Positions 12,201 through 23,587 of a stretch of 64,000 nt of DNA are shown here, piece by piece. Positions within the stretch are counted from its first letter, which is position 1, and each line of letters opens with the position of its first letter. Source of the DNA: Rhynchonema sp. JSB1_4 (taxonomy: Eukaryota; Nematoda; Chromadorea; Monhysterida; Xyalidae); contig JASAMV010001721.1 of assembly GCA_030248065.1 (NCBI GenBank), positions 124,001 to 188,000 of the forward strand, read 5' to 3'. Under the pieces are notes generated by a model. It saw only the letters and a list, made by a program, of their open reading frames with translations, was not told the origin of the DNA and did no database searches. The position numbers were made by a program, and so were the translations under genes.

Positions 12201-15200
12201 GTGGACCGAAAAGCGCCTGGACCGAAAGGCGCCATGGACAGAAAACTACTGTGGACCGAAAAGCTGGATCGAAAAGATACGGAATCATGGCTAGTTGGTT
12301 TGCGGTCCGGTGTTGTTTCTCATGTTTGCACTTAACGCTTTGATAGCCTGCTTAATGAGGTAGATCGTTGCAAAACGCGTTACCTTCAAACCAGTATACA
12401 TATAATCCATTCACCGAGAGATCACGAAATCCAAGAAATAGTGCAAACGTTGCCTCACACAAACGAGAAAATTGTCCTCTGAGAAAATGAATCACAAATC
12501 CAGCTTAATGATGTTTCAATCAGAGCCACGGGACGCAAAAAACTTTTTGCTAGTGTCCATGGACACCAAATCAGCGCCAACATGTGTCAGCATGGCAGAA
12601 TATGGGCTCAGAAAGTGTTGCGAGATTTTATGGGTCACCCTGTAAGTATGCGTGTAACGTGTCCTCTAACTGCCATTCGGCATGGTGAAGAAGTCTTCAG
12701 TTCGCAAAACGGCCATTGTGTGACGATCATGTAACTATATGTATGAAGCTGAGTTGTATACTCACTTACAGCCAGACAGATGGAATTCGATGTTTGTCAG
12801 ATTTGGGAATCGAAGTTGCCGATCGGTCAGCCAGCCGAACAACACGCTTGCGCCCGCCGAATCGATCGATGTCGTGTCCAGCCAAGTCTCTGACTTGCCC
12901 TTCGTCCGCATGAATGTCGTGTGCTGCGAACAAAAAACGTTGGCATTCCTCTGTACAGCGAAACCGTTTATGTAGGTATGTATATGTAGTGAGCGATAGT
13001 TTGGTCCTCAAATTATCATATTGTACATATATGTATACCCCTCCACGTGAATATTCTGAATGAAGTGAGCAAAAACATCGATCATGTCACCTTGAGGGTG
13101 CACTGTACAACGCACTCAAAAAAGACAGTTCGAATCGGACTTAACACTTTTGTACACGCTGATGCCAATGGTGCGCACATTGGCGCACAATCGCAGCTGA
13201 TGCAGCACACCGGCGTCGGGCAGCGGTGGTGCTTGCTCGTGTGTGGACACAATGTGCAGCTGTATGAGCGTGCGTGGTGATTGTTTGTAGTGATCATTCA
13301 TTGATGAACGGTTGCTGTTCGACAGATGCATGATCGAGTTGTGATCGTGTTTCGGTGGTTCGAATGGATTGTCACGCTTGCGACCGACCAACTGCAGCTC
13401 GTTGATGAAGCGCCACGCGCAACGCAAATCGTGCACCTGGCTGCAGCACAGCTGTTTATGTCGCGGTTCGGACTGGCTCACATTGTGTATACTTGCACAA
13501 CAAAAATCAACTGACCGATCCCACTCCTTGCACACCAACATGCACGAGAGTTTGTCACGTGCTTCGAGCACATGCGGCAGGATGTGGTAGGCGAACAGCG
13601 ATGGACCGCCGTTGATCGGCTCGCACATAACACTCGGTGGCATTCGGCACCGATCGTCGCTCGTTAATGTTGAATCTGTATAAAGTAGCAAATCAAAGCC
13701 GTGATATGATCTCGGCGTGTTGGATGGCATCAGAGCTGGTGCTTGACATTCTTTCACATGTGGTGAGCACATTCGGAGATTTCCGAGAACTATAAATTCA
13801 ACCAGGTCTCAAGCTGTTCGACGACCACGAGGGTTCAAGTTTTCTGCTGTCGAAGTTACAATTTCGCAAATTACCATTGTTTATGCTCATGTGACAAAGA
13901 TCCTATTGGCACTACGCTGATGCCAGCAAAGAGCGGACATTGGTTGCACTGAGCGGTATAATTTTCAACCGACCTTGATGTACCTCCATCGCGTCACTGT
14001 CTAATTCCTCACCGCTCTTCTGTGACGTGCAAATTCCGGAAATTGAGCTTTTCTGCAACCAGTTTTGCTGCACAAAACTTTTGTGGCTGTTGGTTGACGT
14101 CAGCTTTTGGTGTTCACGAAATTGAGCTCCGATCGATCAGGATGACTGGGATTTTCTGCTGGTGTAAAGGTTGCTCGAATCGAAAAACTGTAAAAAAGAT
14201 GAGATTGTTCTCAGCACACTTAGATTTTCGTCGACCGTTTTTTTACACTTTTCAAGCTCCCCAACCGAACACAATGTCATTTGGCATATAAGAGAGGATC
14301 GTGCTTAGGTACCCAGACACCATCATTTCCCTATGCAGACGCAATGCGAACGTCGTCAACCTTGCCATTGATCCAAGTGGGTGATGACGAACACGAACAA
14401 GCTGATGTTTCAATGAATCGCAGTGTGTCAATGACATTCGATGGCACCCACAAATCACCGACTCCGTCCAAAAGCAGTCATCGACTACCGGCCGCCTACG
14501 ATGATCTGTCCAGTTTCCTGTCCTCAAACCCGTCTCTGGCCGCCAGTAAACTCTCGGGTTAGTTTGTCAATGCGTCTTTTGAGCTTGTGAGTCATTCCGA
14601 AAAGTATGCTACAACCGTCCTAATATGAATTGTCCAACCGTGTGTGTTTGGCTGGACAGGCGGTGAGCCAAAACAGATCATCAGTGCAAATGCACCAGAA
14701 ACCTCCATAGTAATGCACAAGGTTTGGTACCCAATCACTACAGTTCTGCCGTTAATGCCTTAGTTTCCGTACGCCTTGTGTTGTTCATGTACATACTACA
14801 TGCCACTTTGCCGTGACCATTCTTTTCAGAAATATAGTTTACGACCCCGTCCCAGTCCCACCCATTCATATCACTATAAAGAGACTAGCCTCTGTCACTT
14901 ACAGTCTCGGATGATTCGGTGTTCGTCGGCGGCGGTGACCAATCAGGGGCAACTGCCGATTCAGTCCGACCCAATCGTCAACGAGTGAACGAGCGGAATA
15001 CGATTGTTGATAATCTTGAGGCACAATTGTCGACCTTACAGGTTGGCGCATATAGTTGTTCACATATGCCCAAATCACAGAGAAATTCCCGATGGTTTGT
15101 TGTTGTCCTAAAACTCACGTCGGAAAACAGAGCCCAAATTCGTGTCCAACTTACAGGAGCGCAACAGCGTTTTGGTGAAACAACTGGCGCAGAAGACGCA

Positions 15201-18200
15201 CGACTACGATAGAATCGCTAAACAATTGGTGGAGCTTGAACAACAGGTTGGTGCACGGTGGTTAGATTTTACGAGTCATATCGAGTCGTTACGAACGCAG
15301 GATTGTACAGTCTGGCTTCTGGCTTATTTATAGTGATCCACTGTTAACTGTGAGTCTTTTGTATGACAATCATACCAAACAGTTTGGCCTTTGACTGCCT
15401 CATGATCTCACAAGATCGACACTCCACCAAGCAGGTTCACTCGCTGAAGAGTCGCTATCGTTTCGAGAGTGCGCTGGACAAAATCTCAAAGGAGCACATA
15501 ACGCCATGTCATGTACCGGTCGGACTGTACAACGACCTGGAGAATCGTTTGAAAGAACTCGATGACGCTTTGAGGCTGGTCAAGAATGAAGCGTACAACG
15601 CACAGGTACTGCACAAATTCGCACTGGTATCAAAATATGGAATTGAATCTGCCTTGGCCACGTGACTGTTTTGTTGGCGATTTTTGAGATGTACTGATGC
15701 CCGATGCCACAAACGTTGACCAGCGTAAAAATTGTTTCTCGGTTGTATGGTCTCTACGTTGGTCAAATCGTTGTATCGGCATCTGTTGATATCGGACTCC
15801 TTGTCAGGTGACGTGACCAAGGACACCGGACCAGTCATCAAGATCGAACAGGCATCGTCAGTGTAAACCAAACAAAATAACGCAAATGTTTTAGCAAGCG
15901 GCACTGGAAGCCCACGGCAAGGAGCAAGTCTACGCGCAGAAATCACTCGACCACGTCGAAAAGTTACAGAACAGCCATTTCGAGCTGATGCAGTCAAATC
16001 TATCAAGTCAGTGTTTATTTCAATGTTGCTATTTAGTCTTGAACACTGGTCAGTGAAGCATGTCAGTCAACATGAACATGAAACAGGTCAGTCATCCATT
16101 TTTGCAGATGATCACGAGCTGAGGCACAAACTTGACCTGTTACCGCCGCTGGAGATGTTGTACACGTACACAATGGGACTGATTAGAAAGGTCGGCTATG
16201 GTTGGGGTTGGTTGTCGAAGTCATGTATTCTTCACATGATTTTGACCCAAGTCTGAATTTTTCCGGTCCATCCTGTTCAGTGGAAGCTTGACCAATCACG
16301 TCCGCGAAACAAAACCGCGTTAAATTCTGGTTCCAGTTGCGTCAGGTGCGTTCGCAGCTACTGGAACGTCAAACAGCGATATCCCGTTTGGACGTTGAGC
16401 TGCTGCAGACGCAGTGCCACCTGTTGTTGGCGCACGCACAGATTGAAAGGCACAAACTGCACTTGGCAGCCGTCCAGCAACAACAGAGCGACAAACGACG
16501 CTCCATCGTGCAGCGCGCACACTCCTATCACGGACAGGAGATGGTGGATAAAATGGTTGGGGCTTGAAATAACAGAGCAACCGTTCACAGGCCCGGCCTT
16601 TACCGAACACCATATTTATGTGGATTATGTTTGTCGACTGAATCTGGATGTAGACTTTATCCGTATTTTGTCTCATTATTCAGTCTCAACCAACCAAGTC
16701 ATAAACAACAACAACCTTGAAACATCAGGTAAACGCCGAGCTCAACTTTTTCCTGCCCTTCAAACTGCACGGCACGCGAATGATGAAACGATTGGAACCG
16801 CAACCCCCCGATCTGGACACCGAACCGAACGAACAGGAACTGTTGCACATGTTCGAACGCATGACCAGTGAGTCATATGCATTACTTGCTTTATGTGGAG
16901 TGAACATGAGGTTTTCATGAGAGATTCATTCTTTTTTCTACCTAAGTGACCACTATGTAGACTTTTCACGATTTTCACCTTCATGAGAACCACGATCGAC
17001 TGATGAGTTTTGCTCTTGTGATTGCGAGCCACTTGCCTTGCAGCGCAACAAGCAGTTACGTACGACGACGTCGCATCCGCAATAAGTGCTGCTGCAGCAC
17101 GTGAAACATCACCTATTAATCGCCCGCCCATCCCCGAACGCGCACACCACCATCCCCCAACACCGCAACCCCCCATGGAGAATGCACTCAGCAAAACATC
17201 ATTACGATCCTCACTGCAGACCTTGCCGGAAGGACTGCCTTCCGAGTGGACAAGGGTCATTGACTCGCCTCTGGCCAGAATGAGGAACAATAGGGGAAGG
17301 AATAATGAATCCAGGTTCGTTCATGTTGCGATAAGGCAGCGTCGGTTGCTTTAGGGTTTTGCTTATGGCTTAGGGTGATTTGAGGTCTTGTGGAAATGTT
17401 ATCATGTCATTTTATTTGCCGGCTAATTGATTTTGTAGACCAGTCAGTCTGATCGAAGGCCCCTGTGCCACGCCGCCGGTTGTCCGTAAACCATACACGC
17501 CGCGGGCAGAAGGTCGCCGCATGGCTGCCAGCGCCACACCGCGACGCGACCGAGACAGGGACTTTGACATTCAGAATGTCACCAGATCGGCCGTTACGTC
17601 ATCTGCTGCTGTCCCGCACAGGTTTGAATGAATGGTCTTTTATTTGTGATCAGAAAAGCTGAAGTGCAATTACGGGGCCGTTTGGACACGAGTACGGTTC
17701 GGGGAAGGATTTTGTTTGTTGGGTCTGGAGACAACGTTTTAATGTCGTCGAATTCAGTGGATTCAGTAAATCTCTAAATTAAAAATTTTATATCACCACA
17801 TGGACATAACAACGGCAGATCCCAGCCAATGACTAAGTTTTTCACCACTTTTAGATGTGCCATTCGCCTAACGCAACCTGAATCAGTGTTGTCTGTGTCT
17901 TTTTTAGCACGAACGTGCGTCTGACCAACATGGGTCAAGTGCGTGCACTGGCAGCAGCTTTCGAACCCTCCCCACCACCCTGTCCGCCACAACATCAACC
18001 ACGACCTGCGTCCCGCATATCAATGGGAGACTCCTTCCAAAATCAGGCACCACAGCAACGAGGTGAGATCAAGATCAATACCGTTTTGTGGTTTGAATCC
18101 AAATGCTACAAACATTTGGAGAAGAAAGTGCGCTGTGTGTGTACATACAACCTATATGCAGGTACTAATTGGTTGAAATCAGTGATGTATCCAATAGCAA

Positions 18201-19723
18201 AAAGGCGGTTCCACGCAATTTATGCGCGGTCTTTTACCTTGTTTCTAATTGTGGTCGTGGTCGTGGGCAGTGTTCGAACGGGATTCATTTCTAATCCCGG
18301 GATCGGGATGGATGGATAGAAGTGTCGGATGGATGGATGGTTTCAAATTTTTTTCTGTCTCCCTGCCCCGGCTCTATACAAATCGGTCCCGCACAGCTTT
18401 CAGGTGCCTATGGCTGGCCAGCGAGTTCCCAGTTGCAACGTCGCCCCCCACCACCCCATCGCATCAGTGTACCACCCTCAGGTTGGCCCCACCAAGTCGC
18501 ACTTTCACCCCAGTTTCAAGTATTCATCGAGTTCGGGTTTAGGCATTATAAAAACAATTTCGGACACACTTTCCAGAGGACACGCACGTGCCACCCAGCT
18601 ATTTCCACCAATCAGATGCCCCTCCCGTGCCAATACCGTCCTGGCGAATGGCGGCTCTTCGACAACAACAACTTGTGCGTTGTGTGCCTCTTTACTTCGA
18701 CATTCTGTAAAACCTGGTTTTGTTCTGTAAGATGCCTGAATAAACAGTTGTTCTATGTGTCACTGATTGCCCCCTATTTGACCTCCTCACGGACGGGCGG
18801 TGCACCAGGTCATCGTCAGAAGGACGAGTGGACGACGACCAGATGGTCAACTGATCCCAAAGAAACACGCGGATATTGCCAAACTTGTTTTCGAGCCTTT
18901 TTTGCTTGCTTTAGAACGCCGGAAGAAAATCCTAACTTGCGAAAGTCATCCTAAAATAGCTAATTTGCAGAACTGCATTAGCGCACATTTTGCCATTTTC
19001 CCAACAACGCCACTGCGGCGACTCCATTTCTTAACTTTAAATCGAGCTACAATGTTGTCTTTGTATCCAGGCGAGTGTCCGTAGTCGCCCGATGGTGCTG
19101 ACCAGTGGTGTCTCGGTCGACAGCAGCGCCACTCCATCGCCGCACTACGAAAGTCTGCACAGCTCGAAGCTCGCAACCACGCCCATGAACATCAGTCGTT
19201 TTCAGGTGTGGTATTATGGGCAGCACCTATGGTTATTGCCCAGATAGGTTTTGGCTTAAGCATACATTTCACCTCATTACCGGAGCCTTTGCCAACTCGC
19301 AACCTACCCCCAGGCCCGGGCTGCTGTTCTGTACGAGATCATCTGCATAGTATCCGGTACTAAACAGTGTCATTAGCTGAAACGTTTCTTTCCAGAAAAA
19401 AAGTAAAACAATATTTGGGCCAAAGGTCAAAACATGAATGCAGTTGAAATTGAAATTTGCAGATCTCCGACTTCTCTCGCTACGAGCCGCCCTCCAGTCA
19501 CGTGCCGCAATACAGCCCCAAAGATCACCAACGTCGTCAGTTCATGTTCTCCAGCCGGCTACCGGCACCCGTACTTGGGTCGGGATTGAAACATCAGTCA
19601 GCCAAGGGATTCGAGTCCTCATATAGACAACATCAAGTGCCTCTGCCCACAGCAGCACCGGGTGGAGACAAGAAACAGTCGTGGATTGCCAGACTCACAC
19701 AGCAGCACCGAACAAAGAAGTGA
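3275..19723 (+). CDS. large coiled-coil / disordered protein, 25 exons, ~1399 aa
   Basis: Not recognised. Exons: 3275-3414, 3489-3579, 3837-3948, 4422-4618, 4998-5257, 6737-6929, 7242-7427, 7556-7723, 7900-8065, 8251-8430, 9308-9493, 14309-14557, 14905-15041, 15157-15246, 15435-15605, 15895-16006, 16108-16190, 16337-16555, 16729-16867, 17044-17314, 17439-17621, 17908-18062, 18404-18519, 19071-19205, 19463-19723. Every junction is phase-consistent and the total is 4200 nt. The start ATG has an in-frame stop just upstream. Residues about 50-170 form a basic coil containing a CHLMNYVVHLRRENRHLRKQ segment. Residues 180-730 are Ser/Thr/Pro/Gln-rich and probably disordered. Residues about 735-985 form a long coiled coil (ERNSVLVKQLAQKTHDY onward). 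The C-terminus is Pro/Ser/Arg-rich and ends KK. This suggests a cytoskeletal or scaffold protein (inference). AATAAA at 20240-20245 is a possible poly(A) signal. Intron 11 (9494-14308) hosts an antisense F-box gene. Confidence 0.85.
8978..9235. repeat. near-perfect hairpin MITE
   Basis: A ~110-bp inverted repeat sits in intron 10 of the coiled-coil gene. The left arm begins GCTGGAGTTATAC and the right arm ends GTATAACTCTAGC. The apex carries TTTCGACCAGCG facing CGCTGGTCGAAA around a ~25-bp loop. Shorter relatives with the same GACCAGCG/CGCTGGTC core lie near 15716-15770, 28270-28350 and 38700-38755. No clear target duplication was found. Confidence 0.85.
9685..9945. repeat. TATACATG microsatellite blocks
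   Basis: Two short runs, about 9688-9722 and 9915-9943, are built from ATATACATGTATA units. They lie about 200 bp apart in intron 11 of the coiled-coil gene, downstream of exon 11. Confidence 0.75.
10160..13772 (-). CDS. F-box protein with leucine-rich C-terminal region, nested antisense gene
   Basis: Exons on the minus strand: 13516 up to about 13643-13772 (start not settled), 13158-13440, 12770-12923 and 10160-11157 (stop TGA at 10160-10162). Phases fit throughout. Starting at the ATG at 13643-13641 gives 520 residues; in-frame ATGs at 13730 and 13772 would extend it. The N-terminus holds an F-box-like motif, LPHVLEARDKLSCMLVCKEW. This class of motif binds Skp1 and makes the protein a substrate adaptor of an SCF ubiquitin ligase (family knowledge). 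The remainder has irregular leucine-rich segments such as FPNLTNIEFHLSGF, LKHLEILTIGPEDYY and CPKLSSLTI, typical of F-box/LRR substrate-binding regions. The 75-bp intron 13441-13515 is inferred from borders; read-through keeps the frame open. The whole gene lies inside intron 11 of the plus-strand coiled-coil gene. Confidence 0.78.
11246..12644. mobile_element. mariner-like MITE split by a foldback insertion
   Basis: Outer termini TACAGGGTGGCCCATA (11246 on) and TATGGGTCACCCTGTA (ending 12644) are inverted and extend about 35 bp inward, reading CTCGCAACACTTT on both arms. TA at both ends fits a Tc1/mariner-type target. Removing the inner foldback leaves about 480 bp. It lies in the F-box gene intron 11158-12769. 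A tiny palindrome with the same ends is at 8607-8638. Confidence 0.75.
11378..12286. mobile_element. Mutator-like foldback element with 9-bp target duplication
   Basis: The element is flanked by ATGGCTAGT at 11369-11377 and 12287-12295. The ends are ATTCCGTATCTTTTCGGTCC and its complement. The arms are about 400-450 bp and nearly identical, meeting near 11830. The outer ~200 bp of each arm is a run of degenerate ~20-bp units around TTTTCGGTCCAGGTAC. No coding region was seen. A 9-bp duplication with long inverted arms resembles Mutator-like or Foldback elements (inference). Confidence 0.85.
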
Positions 19724-21031
19724 AACATCACATGGACATTTTTGTGTCCGGATGCTGATACCATGTACAGTCGACCCTCTTTATAGTGACCCCAGTATAC
19801 GTATGTAATCCTCTGCTGTGGTGTCGGAAGTTTTCGTGACCAAGTTTGTCAATTTATTATATTTTTTGAATATTTCTTTGACAAAAAAGGCCTGGTTTCG
19901 ATCATGTCACTGTACAGAGGGTTATAGCTATCTACCGAAATGTTGCGATTTCGATTGTCATAAAATCACCTCATTTGTAACGAACTTATTTTTTACGCTT
20001 AGTCGTTACCCACTGCTCGTGCTTAACTTGAAATTGAATTAATTTTACACCGTGCTATACCGCACCGCACTATGCATTTAATACGATTTTTTATAAACGA
20101 CTTGTGATGTCTTAAAAAAGAATACTACAATGTTGTTTCATAGCCATGTTGCCTTCATTGGTTTTAAAACTCGTCTTCAATTTATGTGTACCTATGACTC
20201 GAATGAAAATTGCCTTAACTACCTAACGCTCATACTTCAAATAAAATAATTTGATGAAATTACAAAAATTTGAGGGTGTCATTTCCAGTGCACAGGATTC
20301 TTCGTTCGAACCCAAATGTCGACGAACTGTGAATTCGTTAACACTGACGATGACCTTGTCCTTGTGCATCACACGTCAAATACTTTTTAGCACTCCAGAT
20401 TAAAGTAAACCACAAAAACGTTCACTAAAATTTATAAACTCGAGACATCGACCAAATGTTGCACTTAGTTTCATTCGTTGTCCAATCGCAATGTTTTCAA
20501 GTGGCTACACCATCAGCTGAGTGTCTTTTTGATAATGAACAATAATCGCCTATATTTCTCATGTGTTTACGTTTCTCAACCGGTTTTGAGAAATTTAGAA
20601 ATTGAAACCGCATGGCACAGACATCATCATCATTATTAGGTCGTTGTGCTGCTTCTGTTCAATGCAGACATGAATATTAGGTGCCTACAACACTCTCACG
20701 TTTCCAACAGAAACGGCACGTTCCAAAATGCTTGCCTAGGATGTCACCAAGTTTACATGTGATAACAACCCCCAATTTGATTGTTATGTACATCTGCGCA
20801 CCTGGTTCGATTGAAACGTACATTTGACCAAAACTGATCCGGATAACCAGCAATTGTAGGTAATTGTGTTTGCAGTCGTTGGTAGTGGTAAAATAAATGA
20901 ACAAACAACGGCGCTGAGACACCAACCCTAAATTAAACCTTGCAGTAACGTACCTAAAGAACAGGAACTACCGACATTTTCATGATACTCGAGTATTTCA
21001 TTGTATTCGCCTTCGTCGAGTAACCGAATTT
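19724..21031. other. intergenic, AT-rich, no gene seen
   Basis: This stretch holds the probable 3' UTR of the coiled-coil gene, with AATAAA at 20240. A partial TA-type repeat with ends TACAGTCGACCCTCTTTATA and TGTACAGAGGG lies at about 19765-19925. The antisense open frame 20677-20925 has no recognisable content. Confidence 0.55.
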
Positions 21032-22232
21032 ATGCATCTCAAATCACCGACGATGCACAACAGCAGCTTTAGCAAGTTCGTAATTATTCTGCTCACTGTC
21101 CTGATCGGCGCCCCAGCGAAACGGCGGGTGAAGCGCAACCTGCTCGATTTCTGTGACATGATTGAGTGTGAGCGTTCAGTTTTTTTTAAATCAGTGTGTT
21201 GCTTCTATATCACACTTGATTATGGGAGTGAAAAGGTCTCATGACCCGTGCCAATTTCGCTGTCCTCCACAGGCGCCACCGGTCGCAGTTGTTTCGATTA
21301 CAACAACTATGGTTGTTGGTGTGGACTCGGAGGTCGCGATCAACCTGTGGATTATATTGATGAGTTAGTGAAACAAGCTGTGTCTTTGGATTGGATACAC
21401 TCATTGGTGAATGTTCTCGAACCATGTATTGGTTCCCCTTTACTCTTATTTCTCGTATGCACCTGCACTCAACAGGTTATGCAGTGTCGCAGTGAACATT
21501 CTTCATGGGGATGGGAAACAGTACAAGTTTAGGTAGGTGTCAACTTTTGTTTCATGTTTGCATTCATGTTCAGATGTTGTCAGATGCACGACATTTGCTA
21601 CGAACATCTGGGTGACAACAAGAGTTGCTATCCAAAGTTGGACGGTTACAAGTGGCAATGCAACAACACGCTGAGATACGCCATGTGCGCCATCACAGGT
21701 CAGTCGTCGGTTCCTATGTGTTGGTTGACTTACATTAATGTCGTCAACGAACATCGTCATCCCTCGTCGTGTCAACTCGGCCTAGTTGCATTTCGCGCGC
21801 TCATTCAGAGCTGCTTGGGTCGACGATTTTCATTGACTACTAAACAATTAGCTTCATACGCATCTAAGCAAATGATATATGCACAACGAAAGTTCGTTTT
21901 AAAATGACGAAAAACAGCGGGTTCCGTTTGTCACCATGATGAAGAGGATAGTATCAGGTACATACCGCACGGATACAGCTTGTGATTCTTGAGATATCAA
22001 GTAAGCTCCACGAAATAAGCGGCAAAGTCAATTGCATCTGCAACCAAAACCGACAATTCTGAACGAACGACTGCCTGATGTTTCAGGGCGGGACAGTTGG
22101 TGTGAACTGCAGATTTGTGAGTGCGATCGACGCGCCGTGCAGTGCTTTGCTCGATTCGCCCATCCTGGTCACAAACCGAAATGTCCGGATTCCAATTTGT
22201 TCCAAGACGCTTTTCGGCTTGTAACCGGATGA
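21032..22232 (+). CDS. secreted phospholipase A2
   Basis: Four phase-consistent exons: 21032-21167, 21273-21363, 21574-21698 and 22087-22232; 165 residues. A hydrophobic signal peptide (KFVIILLTVLIGAP) is followed by the dibasic site RVKR and then the probable mature start NLLDFCDMIEC. The calcium-binding loop YGCWCGLGG and the catalytic His-Asp in CCQMHDICY are both present, so the enzyme should be active: calcium-dependent hydrolysis of the sn-2 ester of phospholipids. About 16 cysteines fall in the mature part, consistent with a disulfide-rich extracellular fold. The RVKR site suggests furin-type proprotein processing (inference). ATG at 21053 is an alternative start that keeps the signal peptide. 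The last acceptor is CCTGATGTTTCAG and overlaps the repeated 10-mer described in the findings. The gene converges with the 7TM receptor gene. Confidence 0.93.
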
Positions 22233-23587
22233 TTACCTTCAGCAGCCCCCCATAACAAAAAAATATGTAAACATATTTTTGTGTTGGTATGAAACATGAT
22301 TTCGTATCACAAGATTTTGACCAGTTTATTGCCTGGATGAATGTTATACACACAGGAATAAGGTTAAACAACGCACGCACGAGTATTGCCATCATCATTA
22401 CAAGACAAAAAGACAAATAATAACTGAAAACCCAAAAGAAACAAACGAAAATCACAAAAAAACAGCAGCCGGACAGAAAATTGCTGTTGAATTTGAGCGA
22501 AAAATATGCGTCAGAATATATCACAGAACGGTTATCGTGACGTGATGACTAATGCACGCGCGTGTTACAGTTAGTAAAGACAAACTTCGCCAACACGACC
22601 CCGATTTCGAAGCTGGCGTGTATTTAAAACGAATAGAAAGAGAAAATCATCATGCTCCATTTTGTATTCTTCACCGTGTAATATTTCCCAAATCAGCAGC
22701 CACGTATGAATGTTTCACTATTCTGCCAGCTGCGAAATCGAGCTCATGTTAGTGTGGTTTGCCTTTACTAATCACACACTGTCATTGTCATAAATTTCTT
22801 TTTTGTGCGATCGGCAGCAAACAAAAAAGTTCTTTTATGGCACAAAAATCGACCACCTATGTAAATCCCGTGGGCACAAAAATCCAAATGAAGTTGCTAA
22901 TATTTCTTAACCGTCGGCTGTGCTGGTGTATCCCCAGCGGTACGCACAACACCCTTTGGCTGGTTATACCAGACTTGTTTCAGGTCGTTGAAATAGGCCT
23001 CGGCTTCAGGGCCCAGACCAGGATGACTCTCGGAGGGCGCGACAGTATTCGATGTCGGCAGACATTTGTAGTCCTGCATTGCCTGCAGACAATGAAGCGA
23101 CACAGTTTTGGTCACGTTAAATTTTGTGGGCAACCACATTTCAACCTGTTCTCACAGCATGTGTTCCAAAACTAATGTACGGCTCTGTTCCTATGGCTTG
23201 AAAAGCCCCCAAGCTTTAGTCAACAGCCAACAGTCTACAAGGAAAGCCTTTTTAGATACGTTAGTACAACTCCAAACTTTCAAAGTGGAGGTTTTGATCG
23301 TACATACTGCCAAAAATGACCTATTCATATGCCAAAATCAAAAGGCTTGTACTGTGTCATCAAATGGCACCAACCCGACACGCCTTGACAATATGACCGA
23401 GTCCAGGTGTGCCCTCCACGGCACTCACCATCACGTCTGACTGCAGTGCAATCACCACTGGGTGTAACATCATGTGCAGGGCTTGCGGCTGAACAGAACA
23501 TGTAATTCACGCTACTGGTCTGTTTCATTCCGAAGAAGAGCAGAAAAAAGTGCTTCCGTATTCATCACCTATCATAGTATAATCTCT
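22233..23587. other. intergenic with one MITE, no gene seen
   Basis: Between the convergent phospholipase and receptor genes. Apart from the CAACACGAG repeat copy at 22590, no splice-consistent coding sequence was found. Open frames at 21997-22524 and 22759-23175 lack recognisable features. Confidence 0.5.
22590..22751. repeat. CAACACGAG MITE, copy 1
   Basis: About 162 bp with ~20-bp inverted ends, CCAACACGACCCCGATTTCG and CGAAATCGAGCTCATGTT. It shares its body, including CATTTCCCAAATCAGC-like sequence, with copies at 38005 and 40809. Confidence 0.8.
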
